Source: Gigaspora margarita (Eukaryota; Glomeromycota; Glomeromycetes; Diversisporales; Gigasporaceae). Taken from it: 64,000 bases of DNA. The number at the start of each line of letters is the position of its first letter. Position 1 is the stretch's first letter. The notes under the pieces are model-generated. The model made no database searches, had not been told where the DNA came from, and was given only the letters and a program-made list of their open reading frames with translations. Both the position numbers and the translations under genes were made by a program. Location of the stretch: assembly GCA_009809945.1 (NCBI GenBank), contig WTPW01001240.1, positions 1 through 64,000 of the forward strand. The letters run 5' to 3'. Shown one piece after another: positions 1 through 11,421 of this stretch.

Positions 1-58
1 TAATTATGGTGTTGGTAATTAATCTGTTGGTAACTAGTATGTTGGTAATTATGTGTTG
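1..58. repeat. short minisatellite, GTTGGTAATTA units
   Basis: About four imperfect copies of a 14-15 base unit built on GTTGGTAATTA follow one another at the very start of the window. The array may continue to the left. No coding role is seen. Confidence 0.7.
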
Positions 59-183
59 GTAATTAGTGCATATGTTTAATATGGGTTAAACCAAAGAGAA
101 AAAAAACAAAGGTCAATTTATTATAAATAAGTAAAGATAATCTCATCTCGTCTAATACTGGATTATAATTGGTATGTTATTTA

Positions 184-362
184 GTACCAGGTATTCGCGG
201 GTATGAGGGTAGGGTACTGTTGCTTTTTAGCCCTACCCTATCTATATAAGGGCTCAGTACTTGAGCCCTTACCCTTACCCTAGGACCCAAAAATTAATAC
301 CCTAACCCGGTCTGTGTGGTACTACCCTTAGGGTACCCGTGGGTAGCCCGAGCCCTTGCGGA
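184..362. repeat. GGGTA/TACCC-rich element, probably a MITE remnant
   Basis: This stretch is far richer in G and C than its surroundings. It is made of CGGGTA, GGGTAGGG and GGGCTC words on one side and CCCTACCC, TACCCG and GAGCCC words on the other, so the two halves are loosely complementary. Subterminal word repeats of this kind are typical of non-autonomous DNA transposons. No clear target duplication was found. Bases 59-183 and 363-555 on either side hold nothing I recognise. Confidence 0.4.
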
Positions 363-555
363 GGCCTAATTGTGGACCACTTCACTAATGACAAAACTAG
401 ACTTGTGTCGAACTTGTAACAAAGACAAAAGAGGAAAAACAAACTTCCAACTTTCCTTCTTTAAATAGCAACTCCTATGATCTTATAGTTTTGTTACTAA
501 GTGATATCCAAAGCACAATATATCATACTTACAAAATTTCCTACTAATATTACAA

Positions 556-955
556 AATTGATGATCTGCCAGTTATTTGGTGCAAGATTATAGTATAATA
601 TGATGCAAATCACTATATAAATTACATAAGCAGGAAATGCCAAAATTTTTTGACAATTATTTATATAAAAAATTTTCTGTACTAAGTTAATAGCAATGCC
701 CACTAATTGAAAGTTGTAGAGCTCACTAAGACGTATCTAAAGGAGGTAAGATCGTCCAAATTGGCCCAGTGGTTGCTGAGATATCTTTAAAAAATGATTG
801 GCCGACTATATAAAATTACTATATAAACAAACTGTTGTTTATATAGTAATTTTATATAGTCGGCCAATCATTTTTTAAAGATATCTCAGCAACCACTGGG
901 CCAATTTGGACGATCTCATCTCCTTTAGATGCGTCTCAGTGAGCTCTACAACTTT
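556..955. mobile_element. foldback element E1, left arm, core palindrome and start of right arm
   Basis: Bases 714-955 form a near-perfect palindrome centred near 835: the 720-825 side is the reverse complement of 845-950. Further out, 556-714 is a diverged reverse complement of 8005-8155, so the element continues beyond the LINE that interrupts it. The arms contain TTGCTGAGATATC next to GGCCCAGTGG, the inner motif shared with other foldbacks in this window. No protein is encoded. The copy of GAGCTCTACAACTTT at 941-955 is the left target duplication of the LINE. Confidence 0.8.
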
Positions 956-1497
956 TTTTTGGCGGTCCTGCCTTTATTTTCTCAGAAAACTTTAAAATAA
1001 CTATTACATTTATCATGTGTTACTACGTTTTCTATTTAATATAAAAGCCCATTCAGATTTCCCTTAAGGCGCTTAAATGTGACCTTCCGCAACAGGAATT
1101 CCCTCCCAAAAAAATCTTCTGACTTTCATCTGATTTTTCCGTTCGACAGTAGCACATGCCGACCGTGTCTGGACCTTTTAGTTAATATTTGTCATACAAT
1201 TAGCGATCGTATTACCTTTCAGAATCTGATTTCTAATGTTTTCTTTTGCTAATTGCTGAGTTCTTTCTAACCGTAATGACACGTTTTCTTTCATATTTTC
1301 TAAGTTTTCGCTAGTCGACTCTCTGGTGTTTCTGCCATGTGAATTTTCTTTACCGATGGTCTTGTTTACCGACAAATTTCTTCTTTTCCTTATTCCCAAA
1401 TTTTCTTTTTTTCTTGTCCTTGTTCGTACTTTCGATGAAGATTTTTGCTCGCGTTCGAGGGCTGCGTAAGCGTAATTCTGCTTTTCCCAGTCCTTTA

Positions 1498-1865
1498 CTA
1501 TTTCACAACGAAAGCACCATAACCGTCTGTAGAAACTTTCCATGCTGTGCAGATCCAGGTAATTGCTACCCTCTTCGCCTTCTTTCTTGAGCCTGCGATT
1601 TCTCTTAATCTGACTTCTGCATCTTTTGAAATTATTCCTAGAAGTAATTCCTTTCTCTTCTTGTAAGGATCGTTCGAGTCAGCCTCTTTTAGTAATACCC
1701 TAAGTTCCTCTAATTTCCTCTTGTTCGTAACAAAAATTGAGGTCTCATTCGTCACTAATTGAATTACTTCTTTCTCTATGTTTTTCCAAAGTTTCTGGTA
1801 AACCACGCACTCCAGCAGGTGATCTTGATCTTCAACTCCAGCTAAGCATGCCACACATCACGCAT
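1498..1865 (-). pseudogene. LINE zinc-binding C-terminal segment
   Basis: The minus-strand frame holds C-x2-C-x8-H-x3-C (CVAC...GVEDQDHLLEC), the pattern of the zinc-binding motif found downstream of RT and RNase H in many LINEs. About 115 further residues, rich in Lys and Glu, follow. A stop lies just upstream, so it is detached from the RNase H frame. It belongs to the LINE at 956-7989. Confidence 0.7.
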
Positions 1866-2204
1866 TTGGGAAATTTTCAGGGTTTCTAATACTAAGTTTG
1901 TCTAATGTAGGTAATAAATTATTTATGTATTTCATTCTAACTAACCATTTTAATGTATCTAAACTTAGTTTGTTGTTTCTTAATTTGATCCCTCCAAAGA
2001 AACTCTTACGTGTTATTCCTTTCTGCGTTATGCTCTTTTATTCTCTTTACTGCCTTTGTCTCTGCCCACTCTCGCTCTATTTGTGCTTTCGACATGAAGT
2101 TGATGAAAGATCTAATTGGTACATCAATGATCGTTGAGTCCCATTTTGTTACTGTATTCAGTTCTTTCATTCAATCTATCGGTATTTCAATTGTATCCGT
2201 CGAC

Positions 2205-2700
2205 AAGTTCCTTTTTTTGTGAGAGCATCAGCTATTTCATTAAATTGGACTTTGCTGTACCCTTTTACCTTGGCTAGTCGTATCTTGAGACTTTTTGTAT
2301 TACAGCAATCTGTGATCTGCTAGAGAATACTATTGTTCTTTCCTTTTAATATGTCTCTTGTTCTATTTAACCCAGCCTTTCTTCTTTCGATCGAATCAAT
2401 TGCTGCTTGACTGTCGGTGTATACTATGACCGTTGCTTCATATGGTACTGTTAAAAGGGCAGTCCAAATAGCTCCTAATTCAGCCCTCATTGAGGAGGGC
2501 CAATCCTGTATACTACTACTGAACTGTGGATCTGTGATTACTTCCTGGTTTCTTATAGCAAGCCAACCAATTTCCATACTTTTTTGTGTTCCACCATCGG
2601 ATGATGACTTGTCCAGTGATCCGTCTGTGTAAAAACTTATTTCCTTTTCTATCGAAAGCTTTTTCGCAATTCTAAGCAGGGACCTAAGCACTTTGCTGTT
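2205..2700 (-). pseudogene. LINE RNase H domain
   Basis: The minus-strand frame shows the RNase H acidic residues in order: Asp in SFYTDGSLD, Glu in SMRAELGAIW, Asp in IVYTDSQAAID, and after a frame break the final Asp in NEIADALTKKG. Just before that, the usual KGHS motif reads KGYS. The domain removes RNA from RNA-DNA hybrids during retrotransposition. It lies between the RT and the zinc motif of the same LINE. Confidence 0.85.
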
Positions 2701-3071
2701 GCTTATTCACCTTTTAAGGTACTCCTGCACGGGATTTTCTATTAATAATGTATATGCAATCTGGGAAGGTATCTGCATAGATCTAAATTTGTCTGGAATG
2801 AACGTGCATGGATCTTGTGTTATGTATAACTGCCCATCCCTACTACTTATGAAGTTCCTCCCTATTACATGGCCTTTTTCGGTTTTGTATTCAAAATTGC
2901 AACCCCCGGATGGTTTTTCTTTGTATAAGTTGCAACCCTCGCACTTTTTTAAGTACCACTCTTGCTTACTTCTATTCACGTTACATAGTCAGTGCTCTAT
3001 CAACACCCTTTTACTTCCTCAAAATTCTTCTATTCTCCCAACGATTGTGTACTGTGCCTCTCCTTGTAATG

Positions 3072-5308
3072 TTACCCATTCTTGCTTCCTTTTGTCTTGG
3101 CCAGCAAAACTGTGTCTTGGTGCACACGCACATAAGTTGGGGTTCGAGGTATGCCATTTTTCCTTTGTTTTCCTTTGGTCCTTGGATTCAAGTACTTCTG
3201 TTTTATTTCTTTATACCATTGTGGTATTACTCCTTTGCTGCTTTTTCCTCGCAGCTTTTGTACTTGTCTCCACATAAGCAAGTGATCACCATTCTCGTCC
3301 ATAACCTGCTCTATTGTAAAAATATTTAGATCTTGATTCTTCCTGAAGTTTTTGAGTACTTTGTCTGAAATTATCTCTGAGATGGCTACACCGGAATTTA
3401 AAATTTTCATTTCTTCCTCTTTTACAGTACTGTGAAAACTAATTTTATTCAACCTTGCTTCTTTTAGGACTTTGCATGTGAGGTTATATTTATCATTCAA
3501 CCTTGCCATCTGTTCCTTCTCCATGTTCAACAAACAAACAGGGCTTTTGTTGTCTACTTGCACCTGCCTGAGTCTTATATTAGTTGTAGTGCCGAGCGTT
3601 CCCAGGTCATTTAACCTCATTTGCAGCTCTGTGAAATGGTGTGCTGGCTGTGCCTGCCATAAAAATTTAAAGTTAAATAGCCCTTTATACTCTATTATGC
3701 TATTTGCTGATGTAGCTAGAAAACCGAGCTTGTGTTTGACAATCATGAGAATTGGACTTTGTAGCTTTAGGCAGGTTTGATATGATAAAAATGATGTTTG
3801 CAGTCTAAATTCAACTCTTGGTATTAGTACCCGATTAATGATATACTTTATCTGATTCAATGACATTTTCTTATTTCTAATTGTTCGTGCGATTTCTAGG
3901 ATTTCTCTTTTGGCAATATCTATATTACATTCATTATCTCCCTTTTCAGAAAGCCAAATTCCTAAATACCTTACAGTTTCTTTATAACTCCGCCTTTTCA
4001 CTTGTACCTTATCACAACCCATTTCTATTGCGTCTGATCATTCTTTTTCCTTTGTATTTCTTTTTTTATTTAAAACTATGAGTTCTGACTTCTTCCCATT
4101 TATCTCTATGTCGTTTAGCTTAAAGAACTCATTGGATATGGTGATTATGTTTTCATCTCTGACTTCATTTTTGCTAACCAGAGCGTGTCGTCAGCATATG
4201 CGAGCGTTGGTTGTCTCCACTTTATGCTTTCTAGCCTGTTATGTTTGGGGTCTGTGGGCCATAGCACCTCTATTTCATACCCCAAATCGCTCTTTTCTTG
4301 GATCTGTCGAAGCAAAGGATCATAAAAAATTCTCCAAAGGAGAGGGATATCACCTCTCCTTGGTCAATTCCATCATTTGCTATTACACTCTCTGTTGTTC
4401 CATAGTAAGTTATTATTCTTATTTTTTTGTACGAAAAGGTCCATAATAAATGCCCTTCCTTTCTCTGGGATCTTGATATGCTTCATAGCCAGTTCTAGTG
4501 ATTCTGTACTAACCGAATCGAAGGCTTTTTTTATATCCTGTAGGACTATCCAAATTTTTTTCTTTTTTTGTCTTGCATCTTCCATTAAATTGTTCAATAT
4601 GTGTATTGGGTGCCCTACACAGCCCCCAGGCAGTCCCGCATAATTTTCACCTTTTAGTATCTGATGCTCCTGTATGACTTTGCCTAATCTTTTATTGAGT
4701 ATGTGTACTATGCATTTCTAGAAGGTCTCGATTAACAAAATTGGCCTTATGTTGGATAGATTGTAATTCCATTCCTCATTTTTCGGAATTGGGTACAACT
4801 GACTGATCTTCCACTTTGTTAGCACTTTGACCTCTTTTAAACAATTGGATACAAATTTGCAGAAGAACTTTATAGCTTTCTTTTCTGCTTTTTTAATCAG
4901 CGGATAACCTATGCCTGATAACCCTGATGCTGATTTGGGTTTTATATCCTATAAGGAAGAAGTCCATTCTTCTGCTGTGATATCCCTTAGCAGATCTTCA
5001 AACCAACCTTCTTGCACCTCCGCTAGTGATTGGTATGCTGCTTTCCAATTGTCATCCATGTTCGATGTAAACTTCCTTTTCCTAAATTGTTTAACAAAGT
5101 GGATGCGTGATTGCTCTTTAACCTCCTCTGGGTTAGTAATTAATTCCAGGTCGTTCTCGTTTTCTATCACGATCCTGTCTAGTCTAATTTTCTTTGCGGG
5201 CCTATCCAATAAGCTATTGATCATGTGTCTCTGATTGGTGACAATCATATCACATCTAGCTTCTATCTTTTCTTGTATCTTCTTTCTCTTTTCTTTTTGT
5301 TTTTCCAT
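3072..5308 (-). pseudogene. LINE reverse transcriptase
   Basis: Three minus-strand pieces make up the RT. The N-terminal piece (4949-5308) is a charged linker. Palm motif A is LQDIKKAFDSV near 4530, with the catalytic Asp. Motif C is YADD, encoded at 4187-4198 within TLAYADDTLWLAK. The thumb/connection piece (3072-4022) has VRYLGIWLS, the conserved block after the palm. All catalytic motifs survive, but the frame is interrupted several times, so no full-length protein can be made from this copy. Confidence 0.9.
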
Positions 5309-5349
5309 ATGCTACTTCTTGTTTAAAGTGCTTCACCAGCCTTCATATG

Positions 5350-6575
5350 TGCTTCTGGTCTCCTTTAGTCTTAGGTTCACATCCTTCAGAAAGAGGATTT
5401 TTGTATCTTCTCTTTTGTTAATTGAATAGATTTTTTGGTCGTGGTTTGCTATTTTTCTGCTTATACGTTTAATTTCTTCCTCCTTCTTAAGACAGTAACA
5501 TATGTGGCTAATCACTTTGAAGTCCTTTTTTAGTTTATCTAGTTCACTTCTATTCTTTGGAATGAGTACCTTTTCCTTTTTGATCTTTTTCTTTGGGATT
5601 GTAGCATGGGCACTACTTAGTATGCAGTTTTGAATAATGTTCCAATTATGCTCGATCCAACTATTTCTACCTTGGACATGTCTTCTATTTTCCGTTTCTT
5701 CTGTATTCTGTATTATTTTGCCTTCCAAAATCTGCTTGTAATCTTTCCAATTTTCTTTTGTCGCCTTGTTTACCAGCCAAATTGTTATTGTGTTCTGTTT
5801 AACTTTTTCTCTCATTCCTGTACATCTTTTGTCTTTAATGTTTGTATAGAAGCTTGCCTCTACTATGTCATGGTCACTTCCTGTGATATGCCTGGCGCAC
5901 CAAATCTTGGATCTGTATACCTGATCCCGCCAACTATTGGAGACCCATATGTAGTCAATTCCTGAATTGATTTCCCCTTTGTGCCATGTGATGTACTTCT
6001 CATCTCTATATAACTTATTATGAACCTCTTCGAAGTGATTATTTCGCAACCAAAAGACTGCTTGCCATTGTACAAGCTCTTCTGAGTATGACACGTTTTT
6101 TGGTGCTTTGCCAGATCTATGTTGAAATCACCTATTATTATAAACCTGCTAGTGTTTCCTCTATTGTTCTGTATACTTTCCTTAATGTTACTAAAAATTT
6201 CTCCCTGTTTCTCCTTGTCGTTAGGAGGAAAATATACTACTATTAAAATTATTTTCAGGTGCTTGAATACCAGTACTACTTCTATGAAGTATGCGCTCTT
6301 ACTATATATCTGTGCAATATATTTTCTCATTTATCCTTAATTAAAATCCCTATGCCTGAGCCCTTTAACTTGTCTTTGTCACAATACGACCATATACCCT
6401 TATATCCTGATCCCTTAACAACAAAGAAACTCCCTTTTTTTTTACTTATATTTGTTTTATTCAGGCCCATAATGTCTATTTTCGTTTTGTTCATCCAATC
6501 CATAAGTAATTCTATTTTTTCTGGGTTTACTTTAATCCCGTTGATATTATGTGTGCCTATTCTTAAGTTATTTAT
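5350..6575 (-). pseudogene. LINE endonuclease (EEP/APE-like)
   Basis: Motifs of the endonuclease-exonuclease-phosphatase fold appear in order on the minus strand: LRIGTHNINGIK near 6560, FIIIGDFNIDL near 6130, GIDYIWVS near 5950 and GSDHDIV near 5875. GDFN and SDH are the metal-binding and catalytic signatures of LINE endonucleases, which nick the target. The frame is broken more than once. The usual catalytic Glu region reads GLNKTN, so this residue may be lost. Confidence 0.85.
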
Positions 6576-6599
6576 ATTGTTGTTCTGACCTGTGTCTTT

Positions 6600-7989
6600 T
6601 GTGCATTCTTTAATTGAAGGGAGCTGCTCTAATGAATTGACCCTAAGGCTGCAGTAAGAGCCCTCTGCAGCCAGTTAGTTGTTTGATTCGCCTTCAGCGC
6701 CCTTAGGAGCGCTGAGCTATTTGCAGCTCTATCTCTTTGAAACAGGTTTTGATTTCTGCTAAGAGCTGCCAGAGGTCTTGTGAACTGTTCGATACTTCTA
6801 TTTCGTTTCGTGTCATGTTTGTATCTATATTTTTCTTATTCACTGCCTTGCTTCCAAAAGTTCTTGCTGCTTGTGTTCTGTATGTGTTTAACCTGTTCTT
6901 TTCTTTTCCTTTCTCCTTATTCTCTGTGTAAGAGATATTCTTCGGTCTTTTATTTTGTCGAATATTCTCTTTTGGGTGTTCCAAAAAGAATCTGTCTTCC
7001 TTATATATAATCATTCTTGAATTCACCACTTTCGTATCCAGACTGCCTTCCGTCTTTGGTATTGATTCATATGTTCTTTCTCGTTTAACTCCACTTTAAA
7101 GATCCCTTCTTCAACTTAGCAAGTCCTTTCAAGTCTGGTGTTGAAGTAGACAACACTTGCTTTGAGTGCATTAGCAAGTTTTTCTTCTGTACCAAAGTAT
7201 ATAAAAGCTACCATTTTCTGGTTGCCATGTCTATTGCAAGGGATGTATACTGACTTAGCACTGATGGATCTTACTCTTCTAAGAGCAAAGCTTCTACTGT
7301 TTGCGTGGTAGGTTTACCAGTCTCGCTTTATATCTGTTTCTCTTTATGAGTTCCTCTTTGTTGAACCTGCCTTCTGTGACTCTAACTAACTTTCCGTTTT
7401 CCAAAGATACCGCCCAGCTATTAGTGAAGTCCAGCTCTTTTTTGTGGTTTTTGTATTTTTTAATTCTTATGTATGCGGCTTTGCTATCTTTGCTATATTT
7501 CCACTCAATTACTATAATCCATCCGTAAAAGCTTAAACTCTTCCTTAGCTATTGTGCTGTTATGTATATGGGTACATCCCATATAGTAAAGAAATCTTTA
7601 GTGCTCATTTTGTTTTTCTCTATTGTTTCTTTTTCTATGTTTGAGCATGTTTCAATTGTGTTTGAATTTGTTTCTGTCTCCTTTAGTGTTCCCTCTACTT
7701 TTTCATATCTATTATTGTTGCTGTTTATCATATTTTTTTTCGATAGGTTCTCTTTCCTTGTATTTTTAGCTTCTTCTGAACCTTTTATTTCTATAGCTTC
7801 TTTTCCTGTGTTTGAGTGTGTTTTACTTAAGCTTAATCTTGCTTCTGTCCCCTTCGATGTTTCTGCTAATTTTTTACATCTATTGTCGCTACTGTTTATC
7901 TCAATTTCGTTTGATGAGTTATCTTCCCTTGTGCTTTCTATTCCTTCTGATCCTTTTATTTTCCTGTTTACTATGTTGGCTGTAACTTT
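6600..7989 (-). pseudogene. LINE ORF1-like protein
   Basis: A 152-residue minus-strand frame (7549-8007) starts with a low-complexity Lys/Glu/Ser/Asn region. It ends in a segment (FFTIWDVPIYI) that continues past a stop as RKSLSFYGWII...AAYIRIKKY, which has the look of an RRM-like nucleic-acid-binding domain. Further down, 6703-7029 is again Lys/Arg-rich. ORF1 proteins coat the LINE RNA. The first codons of the longest frame lie in the right target duplication, so the true element starts slightly inside. Domain naming is by feel, not by alignment. Confidence 0.6.
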
Positions 7990-8004
7990 GAGCTCTACAA
8001 CTTT

Positions 8005-8155
8005 CAATCAGTGGGCATTGGCTATTAATTTAGTATAAAATTTTTTTTTTCTTAGAGATACTTAGCATTTACATTCTATATGATAAACATATAAAATTTG
8101 TATCATATTACACTATGATTTTGCACCAGATGACTGGCGAATTATCAATTAATTG
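8005..8155. mobile_element. foldback element E1, distal right arm
   Basis: After the right LINE target duplication the sequence resumes as the reverse complement of 556-710. The reverse complements match at AATGCCCACT, ATTGAAAGTTG, TGGTGCAA and TAATATGAT. Together with 556-955 this rebuilds one foldback element of roughly 550 bases before the LINE landed. Bases 8156-8449 beyond it are plain AT-rich DNA with a few GGACAATTTTGGACA-like words, and I see no gene there. Confidence 0.7.
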
Positions 8156-8462
8156 ATTTTCTAAATTTATCACATAAATACATCATATTTACCAATTAGT
8201 ACTAATCTACTCAAGCCACTACTTACTACACAATACCTCATATTTATGAATTAGTCATCGATATTATGGGTATGGGCAGTATTGTTACAGGACAGCTTTG
8301 GACAATGATTTGGACAATTTTAAACAAATTTTTCAATTAAATAAAGTAAAATTATTTAAAATATTATTAAGATAATCTATTTTAATTTTAACTTAAATGT
8401 GTTTAGTACCTAAAAAAATATATAGTTATATCTTTTTTAGATAAATTTATTAATTATTAAAG

Positions 8463-9445
8463 CCAAGAGTGTGGCGACTTAGGGAAGTTGGTAAGTTGTC
8501 ACCCCCAAGTGGCAGGTCTAGGGTTCAAATCCCACTGGTGACGCTTTGAAAAATAGACCTGTATTTTAGTAACTGTTTCTCGTCAGTTGGTTGGATACAT
8601 CACCTGTAGGCCTTGGTACACTATCTCAAATGGGAGCTTTTGGGCGCACAAAAATCCAAAGAACCAGAAAAATGGAAACCCATTTGGCAAGCCCCGAGTA
8701 AGAAGGTAGCAAAGATCTTTGATAGTGCTACCAAAACTGGAATATCAAAAACTGGAGCTGGAGAATCAGACGACAAGATCCTCGAAAAGGGAGTCTACCT
8801 TCCTGGCCACCAGAGTCGTACCAGAGGAAAAGAACCTATATTCCGGCAGTAGGTACCAAGAGAAGAAAGTCATATCAACCCTTCTGGGCTAACTAGTTTG
8901 AAAGTTTGGGAATCTGGTGTAAAGACCAGTAGGATGGTGACGGTGGATGCTGGGATCAGAGCGAACCTTGCAAGGGTGGAAGTAGGTAATAGTAGCAGTT
9001 TAGGCTAATCCCTGGACTGCAAGTGTCAGTATAATGCAGATGTGTAAATTACTGAAGTGTAGGTAATACCTGTGTGGGACAGAAACTGCTCTACCAAGTG
9101 TTCTACAAGGATAAACTAGTTCTAAGGGGATTCCGCAAGCATCCAGGACTAACCTTGACTGACTAATGTAACAAAGGGATAGTACCGGTGATACAAGTAG
9201 GATTGGTAGACAAAGCAGGGACCAGAGGGTTTAAATAGGCAATGCCGGTATGTGGGTTGCAGATATGGTAGCTAGTGTGGAACCTTTAGGTGGCTACTTA
9301 AATAGACAACCAAAAGTTGCAGATGTGGCTAGTTGTACCCTCATTAATGTAACAAATATCAGGTGCCCAAAGAGGCGCCCTTGATCCGTTTGCTTGAATA
9401 AAAATACCTTTTTCCAGAGTGAAAACTTTGATACAAAAAAAAAAA
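8463..9445 (+). mobile_element. SINE-like retroelement with tRNA-like head, ~1 kb
   Basis: The 5' part (8468-8544) looks like a tRNA-derived pol III promoter: an A-box-like TTAGGGAAGTTGGTAAG and a B box GGGTTCAAATCCC at 8521-8533, followed by GTGACGC. A GC-richer body of about 880 bases follows and ends in CTTTGATAC plus a run of 11 A. It is flanked by a 13-base repeat with one mismatch, TTAATTATTAAAG at 8450-8462 and TTAATTAATAAAG at 9446-9458. A tRNA-type head, an A-tail and target duplications define a SINE, but this one is about three times the usual length. A 79-codon frame at 8613-8852 is probably chance. Confidence 0.8.
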
Positions 9446-9458
9446 TTAATTAATAAAG

Positions 9459-10049
9459 TCTGAACAAGCTTTGGACAATCTTGGATATTTGGACAATTTT
9501 GGACATGGACAAGCTAAAAAAGGCTGTGAACAGCAAAAAATGTACAACACTGAGTGTGAGTTGTGATCTCGTGACAAATGGATAGCTTATGACTTCATTT
9601 ATAGTATCTCAAATGATTTTTTTATATAATAAGTGCAAAATTTTGGATTTTATACTGTATTTAGTAATTTTTAATAATAAATATTAACTAATCAACTATT
9701 AATCTGATTGGTTGATTGTCCAGCACCAAATTTTTGCTTTACTATAAAAGTTGCTGAACTTTAATCCCTTATAACTTTTTTAAAAAGCAAGATATCATAA
9801 AAATTTGATTTACAAATTTGTAGTTTAGATTACAAATAATAAATTTTTTTTTTTAAAAAGAAAGATCTATCTTTTATATTCTTTATAATTCAGTAAATTG
9901 TATATACATATTAATTATATATATAAAGATACTATACTAGGGGATATAAGGTAAAAGCTAATTTACATTTGACCAATTCTTTGCTAGAATAGTTGTAGAC
10001 CTCTAAACTGTGAGTAAAAATTGTAATGAAATATTATTGGATGTGATGT
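9459..10049. other. AT-rich DNA without a gene
   Basis: Words such as GGACAATTTTGGACA at 9470-9520 echo those at 8285-8330 on the other side of the SINE, so the SINE probably landed in an older repeat. Nothing else is recognised. Confidence 0.4.
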
Positions 10050-10433
10050 ATTTGTCTATCTTCTTAGTGATATAAGTTGGTGTGAGTGGAGTTGTTGGGT
10101 ATATATAGAAAAGTGGTATTGGTATAGGGTTAGATATTGCCAATAAGTAGGTTGAATATCTTGAAAGTAGCCATAAATCATTGTAAATATATTTGATAAT
10201 AATGTAGTGTAATGTAGGAGCATATTTTGTTTGAAAGCATAATGAGGTAAAGGGGCCAGAGAAGCATTCATATTTATGCTAAGAGTAAGTTTCTTTTTAG
10301 TATGTAGATTTAAAAAGTTAACTACGAATAAATCAAGCTGTGTTAGTGATTTTTGTATTTTATTTGCAAACTCTATGATGATTTGTTTTATTCTTGTTTA
10401 GAGTTATGGTGATTTGATGTGTATGTGATTAGG

Positions 10434-10578
10434 GCCATATCATTAATCATCTAATTATTTTTTATTAGAGGCCTACTCCCTTTCCTTCTTTAATATAGAT
10501 TTGGCAGGTTTCTATATATAATTTCAACATTTTTTACCCTCTCCCCCCTTAAAAAATCACCTGATTTTTGTTACTCCT
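10434..10578 (+). mobile_element. MITE K, copy 1
   Basis: One of three ~150-base copies of a sequence starting AGGGCC.TATCATTAATCAT and ending TGATTTTTGTTACTCC. Its two ends are imperfectly complementary (GTGWCA..AATCA..TGATT..TTTTT). GATGTGTA occurs just outside both ends (near 10420 and 10583) and could be an 8-bp duplication with a few extra bases. It lies in the decayed LINE. Confidence 0.6.
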
Positions 10579-11270
10579 TTTAGATGTGTAATATTCTCTA
10601 GTTCAGTGTAACAATGGGGCATAGATGGTTGGATGCTAGAAGGGTGATAGAAATCTAAGAGTAAATGAGTTGGTAATTCCTCTGCCATTAATTTCATCTT
10701 AAAGTTTTTTAGTTTAGAACATGCAAGGTCTGTGTAAAGCACCTTGGAGCAGTTATTGTATGAGAGGTATTGTATCATTGTATTCCAATTTATATTATTG
10801 ATTTATGTATTCCAAAAAGTAAGTTTTTGTTAATTATGCCAGGTAAGTAGTTTAGTTATATTATATATATATTTTATATTGGTACAGAGTAAGGTTGTGC
10901 AGGTAATTCTATAAATTTGAAGTATATATTTGTTATATATATAAGTTTGTAGTACTAGTTCTAGTGGAAAAAGGTTAGTGTAGTTAGTAATATTTAGTTT
11001 TTTATGCAAGATAATATTGATTTTTTTGCTCAAAATTAGGGCATCTAGTATTTTAGTGATGAAGAGATATTGGTAGTTATTTAATTTATGAGATTCACTA
11101 GCCTGAAGTTGAGTTAGCTATCATATCAATTGATAGAAAGTTTCACAGTTAGTGCTTAGGTTAATTGTTATGTACTTTCTTGTAGTTATTAACAAGAGTG
11201 CAAATAGAGAGCTTGTTGTATTTATTTTTGAAGGCCAGTTAATATTGTAACTGGCTATTGGTTAGTCTTT

Positions 11271-11421
11271 AGGACTGTGTTATTAATCATCTGATTATTT
11301 TTTATTAGAGGCCTACTCCTCTTTCCTCTCCTTAATATAAATTTGGTCAGATTCCTATATATAATTTCAACTTTTTTTACCTCTTCTCTAGAAAATTACT
11401 TGATTTTTGTCACTTCCCTTA
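11271..11421 (+). mobile_element. MITE K, copy 2
   Basis: Same sequence as 10434-10578 with about 15% differences, again inside the decayed LINE and in the same orientation. A target duplication was not found. Confidence 0.6.

Larger units (their letters stand above)
956..7989 (-). mobile_element. LINE (non-LTR retrotransposon) with ORF1, endonuclease, RT, RNase H and zinc motif, ~7.0 kb
   Basis: Read on the minus strand, the domains come in order: an ORF1-like protein, an apurinic-type endonuclease, reverse transcriptase, RNase H, a CCHC zinc motif and a short A-tail (eight T on the plus strand at 953-960). The whole block is bounded by a perfect 15-base direct repeat, GAGCTCTACAACTTT, at 941-955 and 7990-8004, which is the target-site duplication. 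Because both flanks then continue as the two arms of one foldback element, the insertion boundaries are certain. The reading frames carry many stops and shifts, so it is not active, but it is nearly full length. The RNase H domain points to the I/Tad1/LOA side of the LINE tree; the exact clade is not decided. Confidence 0.93.

Noticed and set aside
2693-3329. Long plus-strand frames of 194 and 139 codons
   Set aside because: They are antisense to the LINE RT/RNase H region, whose minus-strand domains are recognisable.
7562-8038. 158-codon plus-strand frame opposite LINE ORF1
   Set aside because: It is the antisense shadow of the Lys/Glu/Ser-rich ORF1. The Phe/Ser/Leu-rich composition is just the complement.
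8468-8544. A functional tRNA gene
   Set aside because: The A and B boxes are there, but the acceptor stem does not pair properly, and an ~880-base body with an A-tail and target repeats follows, which is the layout of a SINE.
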